A stretch of 64,000 bases of DNA from Apoda limacodes (GCA_946406115.1 OX291544.1:34303521-34367520); one strand, 5' to 3'; shown: positions 22,883 through 33,801, counted from the first letter of the stretch. Numbers and translations: made by a program. The notes: generated by a model from the letters alone, not told the origin.

Positions 22883-23521
22883 GTGGTTGTGCGCGCCATT
22901 TCGGACTCAGGTGCTCAGGGTTGTCAAATGTCGCTGTGGCTGGTGAAGTGTCTCCGCTTACAGGTAAGTTCCCGGAGTCATGGGATTTCTGGAGTAATCC
23001 CCCCGAGTCGGGGGTTTACGGGTGGACAACGTCGTGGGTACAGTCTCGTTTTCCTTTTCCTCCTTGCTCCATCCTAGTATGCAGTATCATCTAGGACCTG
23101 TTGTCCTGAGGGATATTTTAGGTCATCACCCTCATGTGCCCCTGCCGAAGTGCTGGATCTCTCGTCTGGTCTGCAGTTGACCGATGAAAGGTTCCACCTA
23201 CCTGGTCCTGTGGAGCTTCTGCTTGGCGCTGATATGCTTAGATTGCTCGGACTGGACAAGGCCATGTTACTTCAGCCAGGTGGGTTGGTCGCTGTTCCGA
23301 CTGATCTCGGATCTGTTATAATGGGCCCAACACATTCTCTCGCCGCTCAGGCGTCTACGGCTTCGTCGGTGCAGGTGGGACTCTCGCTCGCTGACTCCCT
23401 TCAGCGCTTTTGGGAAATCGAAGAGCCGCCCCCCGGCGTCACGGACTCTACCAGTCGACGACGAATACGGCCGTCGTCTAAATTCTTTTCGTTGCTTCAC
23501 TTGCTGATCGTGAGCGTCTGA
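22883..23521 (+). pseudogene. BEL/Pao protease and pre-RT linker
   Basis: The aspartic protease motif RAISDSGAQGCQMSLWL is at about 22890-22940. After frame breaks, the frame 23150-23521 contains GPVELLLGADMLRLLGLD, LVAVPTDLGSVIMGPT and LADSLQRFWEIEEPPP, which are the standard BEL segments between protease and RT. Coding then jumps to the RT catalytic motif, so most of RT is deleted. Confidence 0.85.
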
Positions 23522-23539
23522 ATTTCCCACGCGCAGCAG

Positions 23540-24560
23540 CAGCGTCTTCCCTTCTGACGCTTACGTCGACGATATTTGCACGGGTGCTTAGAATAGAATA
23601 GAATAGAATAAAATTTATTTGAGTCACAAAACAACACCTTATTAACAAAATGCGAACACATAATATAAAACTAGTATACCTTAGTGTTGCAGTGTGACGT
23701 CAAATCGGTTTCCGCTCAGCATATGCTGTGAGAAATCACAGCGCTGGTTTTCAGGGTAACGTCGGGCTTCGTCAGTGGAGGAAGCGTTAGTCCTGAGGGA
23801 TGAGCTAATCGGCTTGCTACGGGCAGGTGGTTGTGAATTGAGGAAATAGATTTCCAATTCACCTGCCGTCTTGGAAGACTTATCGTCAGAACATCAGCAG
23901 GAACCCAACCTCTTCCAGAATCCTGAGAATCCTGACTCCATCGCGGTCCTCGGAGTTCAAAATCAGCCAGTTCAGGATATCTTCACGAACTCGGTTGACC
24001 CGTCGGACACAATGAAGAGGTGGACTAAAAAGCTGGAGTTATCAGGAGCTGCATTGCCGACTCGACTTCTGAACCATGTCTTCTCCACCTTGGGTCAATG
24101 GGTCCAATTTGACTCCGTCACGGCATGTTCAGACAGCCAAATCGTGTTGTCTTGGCTCAATGCATCCCTTTATGCCCTAGAGACCTTCGTGGCCAATCGT
24201 GTCTCCCAAATCCAGTCTTCTGCGGTGTCTCTGGATTGGCGTCACGTGCTAGGGTCCTTGAGTCCCTCAGATTGCGCTTCACGGGGCCTGATTGCCTCGC
24301 AAATCATGAATCACCCGCTCTGACTGGCTGGGCTTTCCTAAAGATACTTGACCTCACACAGTTGTGGAGTTTGTTGACCCTCTGCCGGGGTTCAAGGTCT
24401 TTGCTGTTGAGCAGACTGTGGACACTTCACCAAATTTCTTGCTTAATCGGTTCACTTCTCTCAACAAGCTCGTTGCTGTCACCGGTTGGATTAAGAGGTT
24501 TCTCCACAACTTAAGGTACAGGTCACAGCCAAGGACGTCTTCAGTCTTGTCTCCTGAAGA
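23540..24560 (+). pseudogene. BEL/Pao RT remnant (YVDD) and A17/RNase H-like region
   Basis: PSDAYVDDICTGA at about 23548-23586 is the RT active-site motif. The reading is interrupted by an insertion (23588-23769) and resumes SSVEEALVLRDELIGLLRAGG. The frame 23871-24323 contains LELSGAALPTRLLNHVF and CSDSQIVLSWLNAS, followed by LSPSDCASRGL, as in the BEL region after RT. Several hundred codons of RT are missing upstream, which leaves one catalytic motif only. Confidence 0.85.
23588..23769 (-). mobile_element. LINE-tail insertion in BEL/Pao RT
   Basis: Starts with four copies of gaata followed by aaaatttatttgagtc, which is a LINE 3' tail read backwards. It ends where BEL coding resumes. Similar short flanks (ggtgctt and cgggctt) may be the target duplication. 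It carries cagcatatgctgtga, also present near 57280 downstream of a LINE ORF2 remnant, so both may belong to one family. Confidence 0.7.
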
Positions 24561-25909
24561 GCGTCAGGATGCGCTCCTCACCTGAGTTCGACTGGTACAG
24601 GCCCTGTCGTTTGGAAAGGAAATTCGTCTTCTCCGTTTAGAGAACGGGAAATTGCGGGGAAGTCTAGCTCGTCTTAACTTGTTTTTGGACGAGTCGGAGT
24701 TTTCGCGAGTGGGTGGTAGGCTTCGTAACTCAGAATTGCCCTATGGGGCTCGGCATCCTGTCTTGTTGCCCAAGAGCGGTCATTTTATTTAGTTACTGAT
24801 CAGGGACCGCCATGTTAGGAACTGTCATGCCGGTCTCAACGCATTGCTGGCTTGTCTGCAGCGAGAGTTCTGGATTTTGTCCGCCAGACGAGCAGCTCGA
24901 AGCGTCATTTTTAAATGTATCCTGTTATAGGTTAAAGGGAACCTTGACCCAGCCACAAATGGGTGACTTGCCGTCCGATCGTGTCCGGCCCGCTCGACCT
25001 TTCGCTAAGTTTGGGTTGGATTTCGCGTGTCTGTTTTTGGTGAAGACGTCAAGTGTTAGCAATGCCAGACAGATTAAGGCCTATTTATACGTCTTCTTCT
25101 GTTTGTTTTCCAAGGCTGTGCATCTGGAGCTCGTTTCAGCCTTGTCTACGGAGGCCTTTGTCGCATGTCTGTCGCGTTTTGTCAGTCGGCATGGTCTCCC
25201 TCATTTAATTTGCTTAGACTGTGGCACAAACTTCAAGGGTGCAGATCGCTATCTGAAGGAGGTCCTTCATTTTTTGTCGGACAATCATACGTATATTGAT
25301 TCGGAGTTGTCCAAACGGGGCGTGACTTGGATTTTTGATCCTCCCGGCTATCCTTCGTGGGGCGGTATTTTCGAAGCAGCTGTCAAAGTCGCCAAAACTC
25401 ACCTCCGCCGTGTGATTGGAGAAACGGTCCTCACGTTTGAGGAATTACAAACGGTATTTTGCAACGTCAAAGCGGTATTGAACTCACGACCGCTTTGTCC
25501 GATCTCGTCGGATCCTAATGACCTGGAAGCGCTAACTCCAGGCCATTTCTTGATTGTGAGTCCTTTAACCTCCTTGCCTGAATACCCCTTCATTGATGTG
25601 TCAGTGAATAGGTTATCGCGTTTTCAGTTGCTTCAACAAATTACGCAATTGTTCCACCGTCGGTGGTCTTCGGAATATTTACATTTGTTACAGCAACGGG
25701 TTCGGTGGACGGATAAAACCAACCTCCCACGCGTCGGAGACCTCGTCCTCTTAAAGGACTCAAATTTACTGCCCTTGCAATGGCGTTTAGGTCGCATCGT
25801 GCAATTATTCCCCGGTTCGGACGGTATCCCGCGGGTCGCAGAGTTCATGGTAGGGGATTCAGTGCTGAAGCGTGTCGTCGCGACGCTTTCTCGATTGCCA
25901 GTAGATTAA
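24561..25909 (+). pseudogene. BEL/Pao integrase (best preserved frame)
   Basis: A zinc-binding N-terminus is readable with frame breaks at 24600-24890 ([35 protein letters not shown]). From 24812 to 25909 one frame covers the catalytic core. It shows FAKFGLDFACLF (first Asp), AVHLELVSALSTEAF, LICLDCGTNFKGA (second Asp; the usual Asn of DNGTNF is Cys) and PSWGGIFEAAVKVAKTHLRRV read in two halves (Glu). The C-terminal DUF5641-like part (RWTDKTNLPRVGDLVLLKD) follows. The stop is 49 bp before the 3' LTR. It is preserved in length, but its function is doubtful because RT is deleted. Confidence 0.92.
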
Positions 25910-25958
25910 TGGCTCTGGCTCGGTTTATCCTCGTTCAGACACGGTCGGTTTGTTTGTT

Positions 25959-26248
25959 TGTTAGTAAAAAATAAGCCGTCGATCTGGCGATACGATCGTA
26001 GCATACTCTGTGTGCGTCCGCGCCAGTCAGTCGTCTTAAACTGTGCGCGACGTCGCAGCTGCCGGATACATTGTTTTTTGAAATAAATTATTGAGTTCGG
26101 TTTGCGTGAAACAACCTACACATACACAAACATATACAGACACTACACCACATATTCAGACAAAAACGTTATACAAACAACTGATATCAAAATTGGGTAA
26201 GTTCTTATAATTTTTCTTACGGCCTAAGAGTGGCCTTTTTAGTAAACA
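25959..26248 (+). repeat. BEL/Pao 3' LTR
   Basis: Starts TGTTAGTAAAAAATAAGCC and ends CTTTTTAGTAAACA. It is aligned with 20655-20936 over its full length and followed by the target duplication CCATC. Confidence 0.92.
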
Positions 26249-27650
26249 CCATCAGCTTAGGATAATTAGGCCATTTTATCTAGACCGTTCATATTAATCT
26301 AGGACTCTATAATAGTACCCCAACCAACATAACTAGTATTATACTTAAAAGATCCGTCCGGAATAAAAAACAGGATGGGGGGGTGTGAAATTTGGGGTGA
26401 GAAGGTTGTTAGAGAGGGGTTAGTGGTGATAAAAGTGCGTGCTCCCATACATACAGACCATTCTACTGCCGTCGTTTAAATTCTCAAAACGCTGCCCGAG
26501 AAGGAGGAAACCATAGTCTACGCTTGTAGGTTACTAGAAGCTATCTATGAACCATGTGGGGTTAAACTACAGCCAGATTGTGCCACCGTTACTGGTTAGA
26601 AAATACTCTTATATTAAAAGTTATTATATTGTATGTTCGTTATGAAATCCTTTAGGTTGTGTTTTTCTTAAGTGGGGTCATTTGAAAGCTGCAGGCGGGT
26701 CAACCACCACGTGGCTTCAGATAATTTATTTCTGAAGACGTGTGAGCGCTTATTTCAATTAAAAATATCTAAATTAATTTTAAAACATCAATATGACGGT
26801 CCTGATTTTGCCGGTTAGAAATTTAAGGTAGAAAAAAATCTCAATCAACTCAGTAGGAAGGAATATATGAACGGACCTTGTTCTGGGACATTTTCAGCTA
26901 GGTAAAGATAAATCTTGTATAAAAGTAGAAGAGGAAACTAAGATTATACCAGCCATAATAGTTATATAGCCCACTAAATAACTAGGTCTGCCAAGAGATA
27001 CAGTAATTACTATGTGTAATCCATGTCCATCCTTAGCGGCGTTAGTAGGGTTTTACTATTTTGGCTGGTTAGCTAGTGTAGGTGAGCTCTGATGATCATC
27101 GTAAGGGCGCGCCCCTTAAACCTACTTTCAGGTAGCAAGTCCTGAACGCTTTGGTACCTGGTTCCCACTCTACAAATTAATGAATTTAGTTATTCGTATG
27201 GATTTTACTTTCAAATTTGAAAGTAGCATAAATTAGGGTTCCTTTGTGTTAGGGATTACAGAAAAATCATATAAATCTGTAGTGCCTGTGTCCTTTAGTT
27301 CTGATATTCGGGTATTTGTTTTGTTTAGGTGTTTTGTACTGACTTTAGAAATGGTGAAAACTTAAAGTAAGCATTATTTATGATCGTAGTTTAAGCTATA
27401 TTTATTTTCTTGCTTATTTTGTATACTATTTATTGCTTTACTACTCTGACGTACCTCTAAAACAACTGAGGTTACTACTTACTTAACACAACGGTTTTCG
27501 GGTCCTACTACTTTTGACGATCACGCTTTGCCAAATAAAATAAATATCTAAATCATTATAAATTATTAGATTCTTTTGATTTCTCTCCCGATGAGTGATA
27601 TTAGGCTTCGAGGTTGCATAAAACATTTCATTATCTTAATTTATTTATAT
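26249..27650 (-). mobile_element. Element X, copy A, proximal part
   Basis: Corresponds in reverse complement to about 61200-62460 (for example ttaggataattaggcc, agaccgttcatattaatcta, gacgatcacgcttt). It is non-coding. Its outer edge lies near 27650, next to gypsy gag. Joined to 19893-20654, it gives about 2.1 kb, the same size as copy B. Confidence 0.8.
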
Positions 27651-27679
27651 TTTCCAAATTCCAAAGGGTAACCTGTTAA

Positions 27680-28140
27680 AGTAAAAATTACCGCGTATTG
27701 TTGTAATCGTACAGAGCTTTTTAGACACATCATCGAGCTCAAGTTATAGGTAAGCAAGTTTCAAATCTATGCGATATCAGATGTTTTAAAATTGCATTTT
27801 TTTGCCAAAGTTCTCAGTCGTAAAATGTTATCATTTAGTGAGTCAGCGTTCGTCTGCTTACAAGATCGAAAGAGTATTCTCTCAGATATCTCTGAAGGCT
27901 TTGAATTGTGATGAACTTCAACTAAGCTGACAATGGCTTCAAATGGCAATGTATCTGGTGCACGGAGACTGCTTAAATTCGCAATTAAATCGTAACACTA
28001 ATTTCCAGCCAACGCGATCAAATTGTTTCTAACGTCGGCTTCACGTCATTCATTTTGAAGTAAGCGCCCACTCTCGCCACGTAAGTCTGCCAATTATCTA
28101 ATTGTATATTAAATTCTTTGATATTTTCTTTGCTAGTCAT
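27680..28140 (-). pseudogene. Gypsy gag N-terminal fragment
   Basis: On the minus strand a plausible start ATG at about 28140 gives MTSKENIKEFNIQLDNW and VARVGAYFKMNDV, the usual lepidopteran gypsy gag start. After frameshifts it continues as LPFEAIVSLVEVHHNSKPSE and LRTLAKKCNFKTSDI. It stops at the edge of element X. The RT-integrase part of the same element is on the far side of the nested insertions at 19874-18651. Gag C-terminus and protease are missing. Confidence 0.85.
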
Positions 28141-28328
28141 AGTTATTTGACACTTTTGTATAATTTTAAAGCACAAACACGCGAAAACTACTTCCAATTT
28201 AGCTCGTCGCTAGTGTAACGTCGCGTAGGTGTAATTGATACAACGATTGATCATCGGCTGATTTATTATAGGAACTACCTGCATACAAATCCAATACATC
28301 ACAACTCTCCCACACTATATTTGACTTA

Positions 28329-28893
28329 TCTATACATATAATAAAATGGTAGGAAAGTCAAAACTGTACATTGAATATTCTTTTTAAGTATTCTTTATAC
28401 TTGGGGTGTGATCTACAATCGCTACCGAAGCCAAAAATATAGTTTTTAGAATTTTTGTCTGTTTGTCTGTATGTATGTTCAGGATAAACTCAAAAAGTAC
28501 TGCATGGATTTACTTCAAATTTGGCACGAATATTATTAAGAAGTTGGGTCAACATATAGGCTACATATTATCACGCTATCACCGGGGAACGAGTAGTGAA
28601 CCTTTATTTCTTCAACGCATTCTGTAACAACGTGTAATCTAACGACGCATATTTGACTTGCTTCTTAATTATTCATTATTCTACTCACACATAGCCATTT
28701 ATTTTATGTTAAAAAATCGAGTAAAGTCATAACTTAGATGTGTTATAATTTTCACCATATAAAAATGTTTCCTATTTGCTAACTAGATGGCGGTGGCATC
28801 GAATAAGATCGCGCTATGGTTTCATTCACAAAAAGCGATGTTATAGTATAGCGTTCACGCAGACGACGTCGCGGGCAGAAGTTATTTTCTATA
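28329..28893 (+). mobile_element. Non-autonomous Helitron-like element
   Basis: Begins TCTATACATATAATAAA after an A, has a body with no coding capacity, and ends near gtcgcgggcagaagtta. Helitron families in Lepidoptera start with this 5' end and finish with a G+C-rich hairpin and an agctagt-like terminus. Here the 3' end is degraded. No Rep/helicase sequence is present. Confidence 0.65.
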
Positions 28894-29034
28894 TTATTTA
28901 TTGTAAAGGACACATATTACATGAAAATGTTAATATACATATGTTTATGTTACTATCATACAATACAATACATAATATACAATTTTAAAACATATCCTCA
29001 ATACCACAGCGACGCACGGGATATAGGAAGTCCT

Positions 29035-29461
29035 ACATACAAATCCAATACATCACACTTACTCTCCCCTGTCTTGTTCCTTCTGTACACGAACGACATC
29101 CCTAAAACGTTAGGTACCCAATTAGCCCTCTTCGCAGACGATACCGCTATTTACACCACCGACAGGCAAGTGATCACTAAGATACTCCAATCTGAAATCA
29201 CCGCCCTAGGCAAATGGTTTCGGAAATGGAGAATCGAAGTAACTCCTGACAAAAGCTTTGCCGTTCTCTTCGCCGTTAGTCGGCCTCCGCGACCATCTTC
29301 CCTCTCACTCTTCGGCCGTGCCAAATATTTCGGTCTATCCGGATAGCGAGACTAGTCTCAACGACCTCCCCCCTCACACGACGCCGACGTCCCTGGTTCG
29401 TCGGCGAACGCACGGACCCACCTCATACACGAGGTATCAAAGAGTGCCGGGGCGCTTCTTC
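29035..29461 (+). pseudogene. LINE reverse transcriptase fragment (jockey-like)
   Basis: The frame encodes SPVLFLLYTNDIPKTLG, LFADDTAIY (the FADD form of the RT active site) and ITALGKWFRKWRIEV. This is followed by a degraded stretch to the edge of the palindrome's left arm at 29462. Only about 100 residues of RT remain. The 23-bp sequence preceding it (29037-29059) is also present at 28282-28304. Confidence 0.85.
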
Positions 29462-29689
29462 TATATATAGAAACCGAACAGAATGATAAGACCACGGCGG
29501 TCCCCAGGCATATAACACCTCGCCTCTTTGGAGATCTCCTCTTTGCCGCCACTCCACAAATAGGCTCCGTAACACTGGACCGATTTAAAAAATTCTTTTA
29601 CCATTAGAAGCCGACATTATCCGATAAACGTACGCTACTTTTTACAGCGGGAAAATGCTTCTTTCCTACGGGAAAATGGGTTATAAGAA

Positions 29690-30085
29690 CACTGGTAGTA
29701 CGAATTATCCTGCCGTACTTATCTTTTTCACATAACTTCTAAATGGCTGAACCAATTGGGTTGAAATTTTATATGGGTATTTCGATGGTTTCCTGGATGC
29801 TTAAAAAATACAATTGGACCCGGTAGGTGGCGCTGCTGTCGGTATGTCAACTGCTAAACAGCTTGGACGATTGGGTTGAAGTTTTGTATGTGTATTTCCA
29901 TGGTTTCACAGATACGAATGTATTATGCCTACCTAATCTACCTTTCTATCTACACTATTATTATAAAGAGGAAATATTTGATTGTTTGGATATTTTTTCT
30001 ATAATTGAGGAGTTGCCGTAAAAATCCTACGCCGATAACCAAATTTAGGGCGGGCGAAGCCGCTGGCAGAAGCTATTTCTAATAT
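29690..30085 (+). mobile_element. Helitron-like 3' end within palindrome arm
   Basis: Ends ggcgggcgaagccgctggca followed by gaagcta, a terminus typical of lepidopteran Helitrons and related repeats. It contains two diverged copies of a tgggttgaa(a/g)tttta motif. It is mirrored at about 41462-41857. No coding sequence. Confidence 0.5.
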
Positions 30086-30555
30086 TTTAAATGTATTTAT
30101 GATATCCGTAAGACTAATCTTTTGAAATACAAAGGAAATATATTTTTTTTATTAATATTTTTTTTTATCATTGATATTAATATTACATTAGTTTTAATAT
30201 TTTTGTTCTGCTATATTTGGACTTTAGTCAAGATGTTCGGTGGTTTTAAATGAAATACTGCTAAAAAAATTCAAAAGCAAGAGCCACCTCAATATTTGTT
30301 CTAAACTAGTATCATCAACGATCAACTGAAAGTTCTCACAAAAATTCTTAGTTTTACTAGTTTTATTTCTTATTATGTTCTATTTAGTTTTTATAAATTT
30401 ATTTGTTTCTGAATTATTAGTTTTACCAGTTTTATTTTTTATTATGCTCCATTTAGTTTTTATAATTTTATTTGTTGAATTGTTTACTTTATTTCTGCGG
30501 TGAATTAATTTTGCACCAAGACATGCCTTTTTTAAAGGTTTTTGAGTATTTTTTA

Positions 30556-31251
30556 TGTATTCCCTATATACTGGGGTATCATTATGTATTCCCTATATAC
30601 TGGGGTATCATTATGTATTCCCTATATACTGGGGTATCATTATGTATTCCCTATATACTGGGGTATCATTATGTATTCCCTATATACTGGGGTATCATTA
30701 TGTATTCCCTATATACTGGGGTATCATTATGTATTCCCTATATACTGGGGTATCATTATGTATTCCCTATATACTGGGGTATCATTATGTATTCCCTATA
30801 TACTGGGGTATCATTATCTATTCCCTATATACTGGGGTATCATTATGTATTCCCTATATACTGGGGTATCATTATGTATTCCCTATATACTGGGGTATCA
30901 TTATGTATTCCCTATATACTGGGGTATCATTATGTATTCCCTATATACTGGGGTATCATTATGTATTCCCTATATACTGGGGTATCATTATGTATTCCCT
31001 ATATACTGGGGTATCATTATGTATTCCCTATATACTGGGGTATCATTATGTATTCCCTATATACTGGGGTATCATTATGTATTCCCTATATACTGGGGTA
31101 TCATTATGTATTCCCTATATACTGGGGTATCATTATGTATTCCCTATATACTGGGGTATCATTATGTATTCCCTATATACTGGGGTATCATTATGTATTC
31201 CCTATATACTGGGGTATCATTATGTATTCCCTATATACTGGGGTATCATTA
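30556..31251. repeat. 29-bp minisatellite, 24 copies (left arm)
   Basis: The unit is tgtattccctatatactggg followed by gtatcatta. Twenty-four units fit exactly. All but one (a g-to-c change near 30818) look identical. A 29-bp period without stops makes all three plus frames open, giving long artificial ORFs. The mirrored array at 40586-40991 has 14 units. Confidence 0.97.
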
Positions 31252-32369
31252 AAGGTTCTTTCTTTATATAATTCAAACAGTTTACGTCTACTTTTATAAT
31301 ACCTGGGATAGCCCATTCGTTAAAACTAAAGCGACTGGAAATAAGTTTCTTTTTTGAAGTAGGTAAATATTTTATTATACTATGTAGTTATAGTGTCAAG
31401 AACAGTATGGTTCATATCATTTGTGTTGCCATTATAAAGTAAATCCGGAAGTTTATGCAATAAGTTAGATTTAATCATAGTTAATCATGGAGTTTCCATA
31501 ACACAGCGGTAGCTAGAGCGACAGAAAACATCAAATAATTTGTATCGTATTCAATCATGGAGTTTTTGTGGGAAAGTGGTAGCTAGAGAGACAGAGAACA
31601 TAAAATAATATGTATTTATATATAATTTATATATACATAGAATATAGATATAGATATAGATAGATATTGAAATAACGCTTTAGTATCTAAATGTAAAGGT
31701 ATATATATAAACATGCACGTTGCCTTGTTTTTGTATTCGTCCCATTGCGTTGAATCTTAGGTGATATTTGTGCCTACGGCCGTTGGGAAGGTTTCTGGAT
31801 AAGTTAATTGAAAGCGGAAAGGAGAATCAGGGAAAAGAGGGATAGGGGAAGAGATTATGTTTTTACAATTAAAAATATATTCAATATATAGCACAGCAGC
31901 AATAATCGGTATTAATGATCAATTATCAACATCGTCCCAGCACAAGGCCCGTTACTTTGACAGCAGTCACAGAACTAAAGCTATATTATACAAGGTATTA
32001 CTTATAGCTCTACACGCACATACAACACACAAACACACAAAGTCTCATACAAACACGTAGAGACGGATGTGAGCTGCAACCAGCGCGTCTACGTTATGGA
32101 AAATCAACTGAGTTTAGTGTACAGGGTGTAATAGTTTCACAGACAAAGGTCAGACCGATCCATCGACACGATCCGACCGATCCATCGACACCGAATAGAC
32201 GCTCAAATCTACACCGTTTGTGACAAATCGCCAACAACGTACTTTCCATCCACCTACAGACTTTTTCGCCCCTTGATTACGGTGACTGTGAACCAACAGT
32301 ATGTTTTTGCTAATGTGCTAAATTAAATTAGATCGTCAGCGTTATGCAGCCTTCTTTTTTACCACTACG
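31252..32369. other. Palindrome arm DNA without recognised gene
   Basis: Includes two diverged direct repeats of about 70 bp (near 31480 and 31552, sharing aatcatggagttt and ggtagctagag), a short duplication around ccgatccatcgacac (32156-32200) and AT-rich DNA. Mirrored at about 39466-40585. No coding support. Confidence 0.5.
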
Positions 32370-32515
32370 GTGGCGCACAAGGCATCCAAGAGCATTGGGA
32401 TCCATGGTGTTGACATCTGCAGCGATGTTCAGTTTCAAGATCTTTTGCAAGACAAGGTGAAGCTGGTTTTCAAAAAATTTGGAGTACTCAACAGAGCGAA
32501 GGTTACTGCTTTACA
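32370..32515 (+). pseudogene. LINE family A ORF2 scrap in palindrome arm
   Basis: Encodes ASKSIGIHGVDICSDVQFQD and LVFKKFGVLNRAKVTAL, matching the RT thumb region seen at 14730-14800 (IGNLGVDISISDVQF). It is about 50 codons, truncated at both ends, and mirrored at 39320-39465. Confidence 0.75.
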
Positions 32516-32559
32516 AACTTGTATTGCAAACTTCTTTGTATTCTTTGTATTCGGTCATC

Positions 32560-32760
32560 GGTGTAGGATTTCAACGGAAACTCCTCAATTACTAAACGAA
32601 TAATACTTGACGTTTTCAAGTAGCTTATGTCCTTTTCCGCGACTCAAAACTATCTGCATGTCAAATTTCATCTTGATCAGTACAGTGGTTTCACCGTGAA
32701 AAGGTAACAGACAGATTTACTTTCGCATTTATAATATTTATTTTTATATTATATTCATGG
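32560..32760 (-). mobile_element. Helitron-like 5' end (minus orientation)
   Basis: The minus strand reads aatattataaatgcgaaagt and ctgtctgttacctttt, an opening common to lepidopteran Helitron-like repeats. It leads into gatgaaatttgacatgcaga and a degraded gaggagtttccgt motif. Mirrored at about 39075-39275. Confidence 0.5.
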
Positions 32761-32999
32761 ATAGTATGGATAATTTTATATGTACATATATGTATGTACA
32801 TATGATTGTGCAAAAATATAATTATGATGGCGCTAATGCCAATAGTACTATTAAATATCGAAATTCTCTCAAATATCTTAAATATTTAAATATCTTAAAT
32901 AAGCCTCATACGCAGTTTGCTTGAGAATTTTAGCTTCTTTGCAGACGTCTGCAGGCTAGACGACTAAACTACGGCCGTTTTTTGACTGCGGCTGTGCAA

Positions 33000-33801
33000 A
33001 TGTCAGGATCTTCTAAGCTAAAGCAGAGCTGCGTCTCCGGGTACGATGCATAATCACGATACACAATGCCAATTAGTTAGCCAAGATAGATCGGCTTGTG
33101 TGCATGGCACTCGAGTCCGAACGAGACAGTGGCCTGCGGAGCCAAGAGGCAAATCCACTAAGACTGAATTTGAGCTCTTATAGTGAGGAGCCCTTATGGT
33201 CCTCGATATCTGGAAATCTCGTTGGCGAAAGTACGCGAAAGAACTCAGTGAATCCTTATGAGCTCTGGCTAACTTACTCACCGCCAGGAACACAACACTA
33301 CTCAATGTACTAGTTTGACTTATTTGGACGCGGTCTTCTGTAAGCTGGAGTAGAGCGGGAGGAATTTGCCCCAATTCGGAGTACTCATTCAAGTATGTAC
33401 TCACTGTGCCCTACCTTTACCGTTCAAGCTTCATAGTAGTGCGTTTACTCGCTGTGCCCGACCTCTCTCAGGTCAAGTCTTAAGTTCATTCTGACTAAGA
33501 ATAAAATACGAGTTAAATTGACGATGAAACCTAATTTATTGCACAAACTGCCGCGCTACTAAGATATTTTAATGTACGTATAATTGCATGTTGTTTGTTG
33601 ACCTGCTGTAAGATGTCTTGCACTTATCGCCGCTGCCGCCCTACTAAAATATTTTAATGTAGGTACGTATACATGCATGTTGCTGACCTGCTGTAAGAAA
33701 ATCGCTGATAGGCTTGGACAGCGACACTGATGCAATGACACGGCTCTCTTTACGATGTTGTGACGTTTTGCCAATTTAAAATACATTAACTAATCCCAAC
33801 A
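33000..33801. other. Unidentified, possible LTR, in palindrome arm
   Basis: GC is higher than in surrounding DNA. An AATAAA lies at about 33502 and the stretch ends ...cccaaca at 33801, followed by tttggtgacgtaac, which resembles the LTR-end plus primer-site junction of gypsy elements. A ~85-bp internal direct repeat is present (33556 and 33641, sharing atattttaatgta and gacctgctgtaaga). No 5' LTR boundary or second LTR was found. The 116-residue minus ORF at 33404-33054 shows no family resemblance. Mirrored at 38017-38818. Confidence 0.35.

Larger units (their letters stand above)
20655..26248 (+). mobile_element. BEL/Pao LTR retrotransposon with both LTRs
   Basis: Two LTRs (282 and 290 bp) flank a 5-kb internal region with gag, protease, partial RT, RNase H-like/A17 region and integrase in BEL order. 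A 5-bp target duplication CCATC lies at 20650-20654 and 26249-26253. The LTRs run TG...CA. The internal region has lost most of RT and carries frameshifts, so the copy is inactive though the integrase frame is intact over 365 codons. It inserted into element X, which itself split a gypsy element. Confidence 0.93.

Noticed and set aside
30472..31299. Three overlapping long ORFs (up to 275 codons) over the 29-bp array, and their mirror images at 40538-41075
   Set aside because: They follow from a stop-free 29-bp period in all frames. No start context, domain or codon pattern supports a protein.
33054..33404. 116-residue ORF (duplicated at 38414-38764)
   Set aside because: Identical duplication comes from the palindrome, not selection. 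No recognisable domain; likely non-coding retroelement sequence.
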